Shown here: in pieces, positions 9,320 to 17,131 of the stretch | Layout: the number at the start of each line of letters is the position of its first letter | How positions within the stretch are numbered: position 1 is the first letter of the stretch | Assembly (NCBI GenBank): GCA_009778955.1 | Contig: WRFD01000002.1 | Coordinates: forward strand, 1 to 64,000 | DNA length: 64,000 nt | Origin: Desulfobulbus sp. | Lineage (GTDB): Bacteria; Desulfobacterota; Desulfobulbia; Desulfobulbales; Desulfobulbaceae | Direction: 5' to 3' | Made by a program: the position numbers and the translations under genes | The notes under the pieces: model-generated | What the model saw: only the letters and a program-made list of their open reading frames with translations | The model's database searches: none | What the model was told of the DNA's origin: nothing

Positions 9320-10635
9320 AAAAGAAAGTACTGTTCATACAGCCCACCATCTATGATGATCGGGGCCATCTCATTAAAAAGCGCAAGCTGTACTTTGTGG
9401 GGCTGGCGTATCCTTTGCTGGCAGCCCTTACTCCGCAGGATTGGGAGTGCGAAATTTGCCTGGAAACCATAGAAGACATACCATTTAACTCCGATGCCAG
9501 TTTAATCGCCTGCGGCGGCATGGGCCACGCCGCCAACCGGAGCAGAGAAATCGCCGCGGAATTCAAAAGACAAGGCAAGGCCGTCATAGCAGGTGGCCCC
9601 ATGTTCAGCTTGGCCCCGGAAATCTCTGGCTCGCTTTTTGACAGCGTGCTTATCGGAGACGCCGAAGAGGTCTGGGCGAAACTCATTTGCGATTTTGAAA
9701 ATATAAACCTGAAACGGTTTTATGAAAAAAAGCTGGTCAGCCTATCCACTCCGTTGCCGCGTTATGACCTGATTCTGCCCAAGCGCATCGGCGATTTCCT
9801 TCCGGTGCAGGCTGGGCGCGGCTGTCCGCACCGCTGCAAATTCTGCTCAATAGCCTGCATGTACCGGGGTGCATACCTCAAGCGCGATATTGCCGAGGTC
9901 ATGCGTGATATACGCCACGTCAAAAGTTTGGGCTTCAATCGTTTTTTATTGTTGGACGACAATATTGCGGCCGATCCTGGCTACCTGAAAAAATTGTGCA
10001 GAGAGATTGCCGGCTTGGGCATGGAATGGATGTCGCAATGCGCATTGGATATCGCCGACAACCAGGAATTGCTGGAACTGATGGCGCAAAGCGGTTGCAG
10101 CACCTTGAGCTTCGGACTGGAGAGCGTCAGCCAGAGCAACCTGGAAGAGATCGGCAAAGGCTGGTGTCATCCTGCAAAGTATCTGGAACAGCTTGCCAAG
10201 GTCAGAGAAAGCGGTATTGAGATCGCCAGTGAGATGATGGTGGGCCTGGACGGTGATACGCCGGAAACTCTTGCTGATACGGTGGAATTTACTGAACAAT
10301 CCTGCATCATTACGCCAAAATTCTACATAATGACCCCAATACCGGGTACGGATTTTTACAACGAGATGCGCGCTGCCGGACGGCTCACCGAGGAAGATGT
10401 TTGTAAGTACACCCCCACCAGGGCGGTGATACGTCATCCAACCATGACAATGGAAGAAATCACCGCCATGTTCTGGGAAATATATAACCAAGTCTATTCG
10501 TTACGGCGCATAGTCCAGCGCTGCCTGCTGCATAGGCGTTTTTTGCGCAGACCAGCCAGGTATGTGTTTTATCTGATGGTGAATCTTTATTACCGTTACC
10601 AAATCAAACGGAAGATTGGCCCCATTATTATGTAA
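9316..10635 (+). CDS. B12-binding-type radical SAM enzyme, cluster gene 4
   Basis: Second radical SAM protein, 439 residues. It has a B12-binding-like N-terminal domain (MKKKVLFIQPTIYDD, then ACGGMGHAANRSREIAAEF and VIAGGPMFSL) and the cluster motif CPHRCKFCS near residue 170. DDNIAADPGYLKKLC, SFGLESVSQSNLEEI and TPIPGTDFYNEM are standard later motifs. The last 50 residues are rich in Arg, aromatic and hydrophobic residues (RRFLRRPARYVFYLMVNLYY), suggesting membrane association, as in enzymes acting on lipids. It differs clearly from its partner, so the two probably perform different steps. The stop is 18 bp from the stop of the convergent methyltransferase-like gene. Confidence 0.88.
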   Translation: MKKKVLFIQPTIYDDRGHLIKKRKLYFVGLAYPLLAALTPQDWECEICLETIEDIPFNSDASLIACGGMGHAANRSREIAAEFKRQGKAVIAGGPMFSLAPEISGSLFDSVLIGDAEEVWAKLICDFENINLKRFYEKKLVSLSTPLPRYDLILPKRIGDFLPVQAGRGCPHRCKFCSIACMYRGAYLKRDIAEVMRDIRHVKSLGFNRFLLLDDNIAADPGYLKKLCREIAGLGMEWMSQCALDIADNQELLELMAQSGCSTLSFGLESVSQSNLEEIGKGWCHPAKYLEQLAKVRESGIEIASEMMVGLDGDTPETLADTVEFTEQSCIITPKFYIMTPIPGTDFYNEMRAAGRLTEEDVCKYTPTRAVIRHPTMTMEEITAMFWEIYNQVYSLRRIVQRCLLHRRFLRRPARYVFYLMVNLYYRYQIKRKIGPIIM

Positions 10636-10653
10636 GCCATATGACCGCCTGGT

Positions 10654-11232
10654 TTAGCATCTGCCGAAAAAACGCCTGGTTTTACGGCAATATGCGGCGT
10701 ACTCCTCGCCATGGCGCTGGAATAAAAATTTTTCTTCCCTGAAAATTTGTCTCAGAATCAGGAACACCGAAATGCCCAGGTTAACTGCCATGGCCGCATT
10801 GGCGAAGACCAGCAGCAGACCCAGGTACAAAGTAAGCAGGGATAGGTAAAGCGGGTTGCGGCTGTACCTGAAGATGCCGCCGGTGATCAGTCTTCCCGGC
10901 GTATTTGCGTCGATGCCAATGCGGAATGAATCTTTGAGCGAAGCGATGCACAGTCCGTATCCTGCCGTGCCCGCAAGACACAGTGGAATTCCGGCCCATG
11001 ACATGGCGGGGCTCCGCCAGAGCTCCTGCCCCATGAAGGGGGGAAAGGGCCAGGAAAAGGAGCAAGCCAGAACCGCATATGCAAAGACAAGGTAATAAGT
11101 GCCGAACGCGGTATACTCCGGTCCGCGCACAAAGGCATTGATGCCCCGGTAGCGCAGCATCAAAGCTTGGGCAAAAATCATGAACAGAAGAGCCAGCAGT
11201 AGCCCGGATGCAATAACGTGAGGGTAGCTAAT
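10654..11232 (-). CDS. Isoprenylcysteine methyltransferase-like membrane protein, possible ATT start
   Basis: Integral membrane protein of the ICMT/phospholipid methyltransferase superfamily. Landmarks are GGIFRYSRNPLYLS followed by a hydrophobic helix and FREEKFLFQRHGEEYAAYC at the C-terminus, the SAM-binding end of this family. The first ATG is at 11181, but that start removes the first helix. The frame is open to a TAA at 11247-11245 and encodes ISYPHVIASGLLLALLFMIF just upstream. A strong AAGGAGG (11246-11240) stands seven bases before an ATT at 11232, so a rare ATT initiation is my preferred start (192 residues); from the ATG it would be 175. Convergent with the radical SAM genes and of similar base composition, so it may belong to the same pathway. 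Confidence 0.75.
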   Translation of the reverse strand: MSYPHVIASGLLLALLFMIFAQALMLRYRGINAFVRGPEYTAFGTYYLVFAYAVLACSFSWPFPPFMGQELWRSPAMSWAGIPLCLAGTAGYGLCIASLKDSFRIGIDANTPGRLITGGIFRYSRNPLYLSLLTLYLGLLLVFANAAMAVNLGISVFLILRQIFREEKFLFQRHGEEYAAYCRKTRRFFGRC

Positions 11233-11244
11233 GCCATCTCCTCC

Positions 11245-11726
11245 TTATGCAGAAAAATGCAAAATATCTTAAATAGTTATAAAAAAATAACATATTATGG
11301 GAATCTTGAAATTTGGTTCATGCGAGTCCAACAGTACTTAGTCGTTCCTGAAGAAACCCTATTTCAGAAGACAGGAGCCGGCAAAGCGGCAGCTGGCTTG
11401 CGGCAATCAAAGCGGCGCCAGGCCGCCAAAAGCAAGCTGGTAAAAAAAAAGAAACAACTTTTCCCTTAATTTTTTGAGGATCAGGCGGATATTGTGCCTC
11501 TGGATAAGGAGAAAACCGCTCCTTTGAGCGGTATTGCACTGTTGGGCGATTCAAACAGGATGTAGCCACGGCAAAAAGAGTTATAACCACAAGCTCAAAG
11601 ATCAAATATCAGTCGGAACAGTACAACCGTTAAACAAAAAATGGGCTATTTCAACAGCCTGGTAGAGACAAAAAAAAATCCGAGTAAAATTCAAGGCAAT
11701 GATGACATCGCGCCATTGTCCACCTG
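11245..11726. other. AT-rich gap between methyltransferase-like gene and ctpA
   Basis: About 480 bases without a supported gene. There is a perfect 7-bp hairpin (ACCGCTC at 11515-11521, GAGCGGT at 11526-11532) with no following T-run. A short plus-strand frame ending at 11469 gives a very basic, low-complexity tail and lacks a ribosome site; I do not call it. The composition drifts from AT-rich to GC-rich across this gap, marking the right edge of the probable insert. Confidence 0.5.
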
Positions 11727-13067
11727 TTATTTCTGCTGCTGTCCTGCAGAACGGGCGAGCCCTTTCAAGGTGGTGAAGGCGGCCTGCAATTGGTTGTCCT
11801 GCTCCATTCTCTTGGCGATCTGATGGATATCTTCCATCTGCCGGAGCTCTTCCTCGTCACCACCATCGCCCGTCTTATCCGCGGCCTCAGATGGCTTCTT
11901 GCCGCTCTTGTCGTTTTCCAGGTGGTGAGGCAGATCCTTTTCTCTGATGGTCTTGGCCGGAGGTGACTGGAGGGCGGCCGTGTCGCCTTGGGAGGTCAGT
12001 GGTATCACGATATCGGGCTTGATGCCTGTGGCCTGGATTGACTCGCCATTGGGCGTGTAGTACTTGGCGGTGGTCAGCCGGAGTCCGGCGCCTTCGGGCA
12101 GAGGCAGGATGGTCTGGACCGAGCCCTTGCCGAAGGTGATGGTGCCCATAATGACCGCCCGCTTATGATCCCGGAGCGCGCCGGCCACGATCTCCGAGCC
12201 GCTAGCCGAGCCGCCGTTGACCAGCGCGACCATGGGGAAATCGCTGTAGCCGTCGCCAGGATGCGCCTCGAACACCATTTGTTCTTCTTTGTTGCGCCCC
12301 TTGGTGGAGACGATGACGCCTTTGTCGAGAAAGAGATCAGCCACTTTGACCGCCTGGTCGAGCAGGCCGCCGGGGTTGTTGCGCAGATCAAGGACCACTC
12401 CGAGGATGCGGTGTTTCTTTTTAAGATTTTTCAGGGCGTTGCGCAGATCCTTGGTGGTGGTGGCCTGGAAGTTGGAGACCCGGATATAGGAAAAGCCGGG
12501 TTCCAGCTCCGTGTACCTGACCGAGACCAGAGGGATCGCCTCGCGGATCAGGGTGAGATCCTTGGGTTCCTTCCATTCCTGTCGGTGAACGGTGATGGTG
12601 ACCGGTGTGCCTTTAACGCCGCGCAACTTCTTTATGGCCTCCATCAGGGTCATGGTCTTGGTGAGTTCGTTATTGATGCGGACGATCTGGTCGCCGGATT
12701 TGATGCCCTGGCGGTCGGCCGGAGTGCCTTCGATGGGGGCCACGGCGGTGAGCACGCCGTCGCGGATGGAGATTTCGATGCCGATGCCGGTAAAGCTGCC
12801 CGAGGTCTCCTCTTCCAGATCCTTGAAATCCTCGGGCGTCATGTACGCCGAATGCGGATCGAGCGAGCCGAGCATGCCGTTGATCGCGCCGGTGATCACC
12901 TTGTTGGAATCGATCTCATCCACATAATACTGTTGGATGAGGGTCAGGACGTTGGCAAAGGTTTCCAGGTCGCGGTAGATGTCGCGATCCTGCTTACTGT
13001 CGTCGGCGTGGGCGGGAGTCCAGATGCAGCATAAACCGACGAGCAGGAGGGTGAGAAGGCGTTTCAT
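11727..13067 (-). CDS. ctpA: Carboxyl-terminal processing protease, S41 family
   Basis: Periplasmic serine protease of the Ctp/Tsp family, 446 residues. It has a signal peptide (MKRLLTLLLVGLCCIWTPAHA), a PDZ domain around residues 90-170 (GIGIEISIRDGVLTAVAPI, GIKSGDQIVRIN) and the S41 catalytic core: nucleophile Ser in VNGGSASGSEIVAGAL and general-base Lys in FGKGSVQ. A charged C-terminal tail (about residues 370-446) is extra. These enzymes trim the C-termini of peptidoglycan hydrolases and their regulators. It is the last gene of the ftsE-ftsX-envC-ctpA series, a common arrangement outside Enterobacteria, and probably controls the turnover of the division hydrolase system. Confidence 0.95.
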   Translation of the reverse strand: MKRLLTLLLVGLCCIWTPAHADDSKQDRDIYRDLETFANVLTLIQQYYVDEIDSNKVITGAINGMLGSLDPHSAYMTPEDFKDLEEETSGSFTGIGIEISIRDGVLTAVAPIEGTPADRQGIKSGDQIVRINNELTKTMTLMEAIKKLRGVKGTPVTITVHRQEWKEPKDLTLIREAIPLVSVRYTELEPGFSYIRVSNFQATTTKDLRNALKNLKKKHRILGVVLDLRNNPGGLLDQAVKVADLFLDKGVIVSTKGRNKEEQMVFEAHPGDGYSDFPMVALVNGGSASGSEIVAGALRDHKRAVIMGTITFGKGSVQTILPLPEGAGLRLTTAKYYTPNGESIQATGIKPDIVIPLTSQGDTAALQSPPAKTIREKDLPHHLENDKSGKKPSEAADKTGDGGDEEELRQMEDIHQIAKRMEQDNQLQAAFTTLKGLARSAGQQQK

Positions 13068-13258
13068 GGGGGTAAGAGCGAACCGGGTGGCGGAAATAAA
13101 GTCAGAGGTTGGAAAGCGGGGCGCCTATGGACAGAGTGAAACCGTAATGGGATGGAAATTGCCAGGAAATTCTAAAATTGTTCAATCTAACGAGAAATAC
13201 CGAGGGTGGCAACGGTTATTGTGTCCTCTCTGGAAAAACGATGGCCGCAGTCGCTTGC

Positions 13259-14506
13259 TCAGCGAGCGGGCAGAGCGCCGGGCCGAATCCAGTCGAGGGG
13301 ATTCTCCGGTTGGGTGCCGCGGCGGATTTCAAAATAGGCCCCCTGGCCGAAAGGGGTGAGCGTCTCTCCGGTGGCTCCGATGATCTGCCCCTGTCTGACC
13401 TCGTCGCCATCCTGGACCATGAGATCGTCGAGTCGGGCAGTAATGCTATAATAATCCTGGTCGTGCTCGATGATGACGACCTTGCCGTAGCCGCTCATGT
13501 ATCCGGAAAAAATGATCAGGCCGCCATAGACGGCAAACACTTCCGTCGTGGTCGACGGCAGGATGGTGATGCCTTGGGAGAAGGTCGTGTCCTCGCTATC
13601 CTTGGGCGGCTCATGGAAACGGCGGACCACTTTGCCCCAGAGCGGCGGCGGCAGGTTGCCCTTTTGGGCGCCGAAGCCGATGGTGGCGAATCCGGGGGTC
13701 TGACTCTGCTTGTTTAAGGTGGCGAGGAGGGCGTTCTCCGCCTTTTTCATCTCCCGCAGCGCCTGTTCGTACAACCCTTTCTCGGTCTGGATGCGCTTGA
13801 GCATGCTGTTTTTTTCGGCAGCGGTCTGCAGCAGTTCTTCCTGTTCGGCGGCAGCTTCGGCCAGCAGGTGTTCCTGGATCGATTGCTCCAGTTCCTGGGC
13901 TCGCTTAGCCCGGTCAAGCTCGGCAATGCGGGAGCGGTACTCGGCAAACAGCGCCTGGTCGTAGGTGGCCAGCGAGTGATAGGCGTCGTTGGCCACCATG
14001 ATTGCCGGGATGGTGGCGTTGGAGAAGACGACGTTGAGAAAGCCGGTTGTGCCGTTGAGATAGAACGACCGGAGCCGTTTGATCAGATGTTCGCGCAACG
14101 CATCGGTTTTTTGAGTCACAGCCGCCAGTTCCTGCTCCTTGGCGGCGATGACCCGCGCCTGTTCCCGAACTCGGTCCTGCAGGGCTGCAACCTGGGTTTT
14201 TCGTTGGTTGATTTTGTTGTCCAGCGTTGCCAGTTCCTTGAGCAGGGAATGCTCTTCGCTGCCGGTTTGCTCGATTTTTTCCTGATGTCTGGAAATTTCC
14301 TCCCTGAGTTTGCCGATGGAGATGATGCTTGTTTGCGGCGAGGCGTCCTGTTGGCCCGAAGATTCCTGGGGCTGGATGGCGGCGGCAATTTTGATCGCCG
14401 TCGGCGGATTTTTCTTCGCTTCGGCGGCATGCAGGCCGTGGGCGGCCAGGCTGACGACGGCTAGAAGGAGCGGGAGGGCTATGCGGAGCGGCATGGCGGG
14501 CGGCAT
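13259..14506 (-). CDS. envC: EnvC-like murein hydrolase activator
   Basis: Periplasmic coiled-coil protein with a C-terminal LytM (M23) fold, 415 residues. A signal peptide (MPLRIALPLLLAVVSLAAHG, from residue 5) is followed by two long coiled-coil stretches (about 70-175 and 225-290) and the LytM domain (about 315-415). The catalytic residues are degraded: FSQGITIL stands where the first zinc His should be, ARL replaces the HxH-type AHL, and GAYFEIR lacks the last His. This is what EnvC-type activators look like; they do not cut but are pulled by FtsEX to switch on amidases. ATG at 14506 overlaps the ftsX stop by one base (TGATG), which decides the start. Confidence 0.9.
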   Translation of the reverse strand: MPPAMPLRIALPLLLAVVSLAAHGLHAAEAKKNPPTAIKIAAAIQPQESSGQQDASPQTSIISIGKLREEISRHQEKIEQTGSEEHSLLKELATLDNKINQRKTQVAALQDRVREQARVIAAKEQELAAVTQKTDALREHLIKRLRSFYLNGTTGFLNVVFSNATIPAIMVANDAYHSLATYDQALFAEYRSRIAELDRAKRAQELEQSIQEHLLAEAAAEQEELLQTAAEKNSMLKRIQTEKGLYEQALREMKKAENALLATLNKQSQTPGFATIGFGAQKGNLPPPLWGKVVRRFHEPPKDSEDTTFSQGITILPSTTTEVFAVYGGLIIFSGYMSGYGKVVIIEHDQDYYSITARLDDLMVQDGDEVRQGQIIGATGETLTPFGQGAYFEIRRGTQPENPLDWIRPGALPAR

Positions 14507-15393
14507 CAGAGATGGAGGAATCGTCTGATCGCCGAAAAACTGCCGGCAATGCACAACAAGGTGGACAGACCGATGATGGCGACCACCACCGGCCATTTGA
14601 AAAAGGCAAAGGCCGGCAACGAAATGGCATTCGGTCCCGCGAACTGGAGGGATATCCAGTTGTAGAGAACCAGCAGGGCGCCCAGGCCGCCGCAGGCCCC
14701 GATTCCTCCCTGGAGCGCCCCTTCCAGCAGGAAGGGGGTGCGGATGTAATTGTTGGTGGCGCCGACCAGGCGGAGCAGTTCCAGTTCCTGTTGCCGGGCG
14801 AACAGGGTGAGGCGGATGGTGTGGGCGACCATGAAGGTGGTGGTCATGATGAGCAGTGATCCGGAGAGCAGGGTGATGACCCGCATCAGCTGGATGAAGG
14901 CATAGAAACGCTCAATCCATTCCTTGCCGTACTGAACCTTGAGCACGCCGGGCAAGGTCTGAAGGTAGTCGGAAAATCGTTTGATCCGGGAAAGGCTGTC
15001 CAAGGTCCGGACCGGGTACACCTCAATTGAGGCCGGCAGGAAATCGGTGGGTACGCCGGTCAGCACATCGCTGCCCGGGCCCAGAATGTGCTCGAATCGC
15101 TTGAATGCCTGCTCGCGGCTGATGAACTCAATGCGCTCGACCTGGTCGAATTTGAGGATTTTGCGCCGATATTCCTCTTGGAGCGGGGACGGGGGCGCCT
15201 CGTCCAGATACACCACCAGCCGCAGGTCATCGCCCAGTTGTTCGCCGATATGCAGCGCGTTGACGTAGACGAGATAGAAAAAGGAAAAGATGAGCACCGA
15301 CAGGGAAACCGTGAACAGGGTCATGCCCTGCGATTTCCAGGTGAGCAGCATGTTGCGGCAGGCGTGGCGGATGACGACGGCCCAGAATCTCAC
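14506..15393 (-). CDS. ftsX: Cell-division permease FtsX
   Basis: Inner-membrane subunit of the FtsEX complex, 295 residues. Topology is standard: a first helix after a short cytoplasmic head (GMTLFTVSLSVLIFSFFYLV), a periplasmic domain of about 110 residues (LVVYLDEAPPSP to SDYLQTLPGV) and three C-terminal helices. Motifs include EWIERFYAFIQLMR and ARQQELELLRLVGAT, both conserved in FtsX. It transmits ATP hydrolysis by FtsE to the periplasmic activator EnvC encoded next. Overlaps ftsE by 4 bp and envC by 1 bp, indicating tight translational coupling. Confidence 0.95.
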   Translation of the reverse strand: MRFWAVVIRHACRNMLLTWKSQGMTLFTVSLSVLIFSFFYLVYVNALHIGEQLGDDLRLVVYLDEAPPSPLQEEYRRKILKFDQVERIEFISREQAFKRFEHILGPGSDVLTGVPTDFLPASIEVYPVRTLDSLSRIKRFSDYLQTLPGVLKVQYGKEWIERFYAFIQLMRVITLLSGSLLIMTTTFMVAHTIRLTLFARQQELELLRLVGATNNYIRTPFLLEGALQGGIGACGGLGALLVLYNWISLQFAGPNAISLPAFAFFKWPVVVAIIGLSTLLCIAGSFSAIRRFLHL

Positions 15394-16142
15394 GGTTCGA
15401 TCTCCTCGAGCGCAGGCGCGAGCTCGCCCAGATCGTCGTAGCTTCCTTCGGTCTTGCTCTGGGACAGAATGCGCCCGAAACGAAGTTCGATGACCCGGTG
15501 CGGGGTGTCGTGGAACAGCGCCCGGTCATGGGTGGCAATGAGCAGGGTCGCCCCTCTGCGGTGGAGCTGTTCGAAAAGAGCCATGACCCGCGCGGTGGTT
15601 TCCGCATCGAGATTGCCGGTCGGTTCGTCGGCCAGGATGATTTCAGGATTGTTGGCCACGGCGCGGGCAATGGACACCCGCTGTTGTTCGCCTCGCGAGA
15701 GCTCGCCGGCTCGGGTGTTGTATTTCTTAGTCAGGTCGAGCTGCTCGAGAAGCTCCTGGATTCTTTTTTCGATGAGGGACTGGGGGCAGTACACCACCTC
15801 AAGGGCAATGGCGATGTTGTCGGCCACGGTTCGCTCGGGCAGCAGTTTGAAATCCTGATGGGCCATGCCGACCTTGCGCCGCAGCAGGTGAATGTCGCGT
15901 TCCGACAGTTTAATCACATCCATGCCCGCGACATCGACCATGCCTTTGGTCGGTTTTTCCATCCGGCTGATCAGGCGGAGCAGAGTGGTCTTACCGGCGC
16001 CGCTCATGCCGATGAGAAAGACGACCTCTCCCTTGGCGATGGTCAGGGAAACATCGGAAATGGCTTGAACATTGGGGGGATAGACCTTGCTCACCTTGAT
16101 GAGGTCGATCATGGCGGGTGGGGGGGAGTTTTCCGGGTTCAT
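15390..16142 (-). CDS. ftsE: Cell-division ATP-binding protein FtsE
   Basis: ATPase of FtsEX, 250 residues from the ATG at 16142; an in-frame ATG at 16112 ([14 protein letters not shown]) is the more family-like start and would give 240. Walker A is [10 protein letters not shown], signature [14 protein letters not shown], Walker [13 protein letters not shown]-loop LIATHD. Residues just after Walker A ([12 protein letters not shown]) follow the FtsE pattern rather than a general importer. First gene of ftsE-ftsX-envC-ctpA; a C-terminal extension beyond residue 225 is acidic ([15 protein letters not shown]). Confidence 0.95.
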   Translation of the reverse strand: MNPENSPPPAMIDLIKVSKVYPPNVQAISDVSLTIAKGEVVFLIGMSGAGKTTLLRLISRMEKPTKGMVDVAGMDVIKLSERDIHLLRRKVGMAHQDFKLLPERTVADNIAIALEVVYCPQSLIEKRIQELLEQLDLTKKYNTRAGELSRGEQQRVSIARAVANNPEIILADEPTGNLDAETTARVMALFEQLHRRGATLLIATHDRALFHDTPHRVIELRFGRILSQSKTEGSYDDLGELAPALEEIEP

Positions 16143-16447
16143 TGATGGGCGCCGCAGAAAAGGGATAGGGAAGGGCAGGGCAAGCCGTGGGCAGACACCG
16201 GGACATCTGGTCCCGTACCCAGCCTGTCCACTGTATATCGTAAAATATTCATCTTTTCAAGTCCCTAGCTTTTAAATGCCGGAGACAGTGGCAAATGAGG
16301 TAGACAAGCTCCCGGGCCAGGCAAGGGAAAAGATATTTACGTCCTTCAAGCCGTTTGGTTATAGTGGCGGCACTGTTGGCGCACCCGCGGCGCAAGGCGC
16401 AGCCGAGGTGGCGAAGGGAAGAGTGAGCATTGAGGAGAAAACCTGCC
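16143..16447. other. Divergent intergenic region between ftsE and gph
   Basis: About 300 bases that must carry the promoters for the ftsE operon (leftward) and for gph (rightward). I see no confident -35/-10 pair, RNA gene or repeat. GAGGAG at 16432-16437 serves as ribosome site for gph. Confidence 0.5.
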
Positions 16448-17107
16448 ATGCGGTATAATGCTGTCCTGTTCGATCTGGATGGAACCCTGCTCGACACCTT
16501 GGATGATTTGGCGTCCGCGGCCAATCAGGTGCTGACCGACCAGGGAGCGCCCCCGCACCCGGTTGACGCCTATCGGCATTTTGTCGGCGACGGCCTTCAC
16601 ACCCTGGTGGAGCGCATGCTTCCGGCCGACCGGCGCGATGCCGAAACGGTTTCGGCCGCGTTGGCGGCGTTTCAGGAAACCTATGCCCGGGTCTGGCGCC
16701 ACCGGTCAGCTCCCTATCCCGGCATCGCCGATCTCCTCGACCGCTTGGCAGCCGGGGGCGTACGGATGAGCGTCCTGTCTAACAAGCCCGACGCCTTCAC
16801 CCGCCTTTGCGTACAGCGGCTTTTGACCTGCTGGCATTTCGATCCCTTGCTCGGGCAACGGGAGGGTGTGCCAAAAAAGCCCGATCCGGCCGGCGCCTTG
16901 GAAATCGCCCGCCTGCTTCAACTCGATCCTTCGCGAATTCTCTATGTCGGCGACAGCGGCGTCGATATGCGCACCGCCCAAGCCGCCGGCATGGATGCGG
17001 CAGGCGCGCTCTGGGGATTTCGCGACCAGGCCGAATTGGTCCGGACCGGAGCGAAGCACCTCGTTGCCCGGCCCGAAGACCTGCTGCCGCTCATCTTTTC
17101 GCCGTAA
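16448..17107 (+). CDS. gph: HAD-family phosphoglycolate phosphatase
   Basis: Haloacid-dehalogenase-fold phosphatase of the Gph group, 219 residues. Motif I is FDLDGTLLDT, motif II Ser is in MSVLSNKPD, motif III Lys is in PKKPDPAGALEIA and motif IV is YVGDSGVDMRTAQAAG. The cap domain lies between residues 15 and 85. It probably removes phosphate from 2-phosphoglycolate or a similar metabolite. The ATG at 16448 is chosen because GAGGAG lies ten bases before it and the protein then begins as family members do (MRYNAVLFDLDGT); a TTG at 16430 is in frame but overlaps the ribosome site. Confidence 0.88.
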   Translation: MRYNAVLFDLDGTLLDTLDDLASAANQVLTDQGAPPHPVDAYRHFVGDGLHTLVERMLPADRRDAETVSAALAAFQETYARVWRHRSAPYPGIADLLDRLAAGGVRMSVLSNKPDAFTRLCVQRLLTCWHFDPLLGQREGVPKKPDPAGALEIARLLQLDPSRILYVGDSGVDMRTAQAAGMDAAGALWGFRDQAELVRTGAKHLVARPEDLLPLIFSP

Positions 17108-17131
17108 CCGCCTTCTTCAGGGAATACCACC

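Noticed and set aside
11218-11469. 83-codon rightward frame with basic tail
   Set aside because: Lies over the leader of the methyltransferase-like gene, low complexity, no ribosome site.
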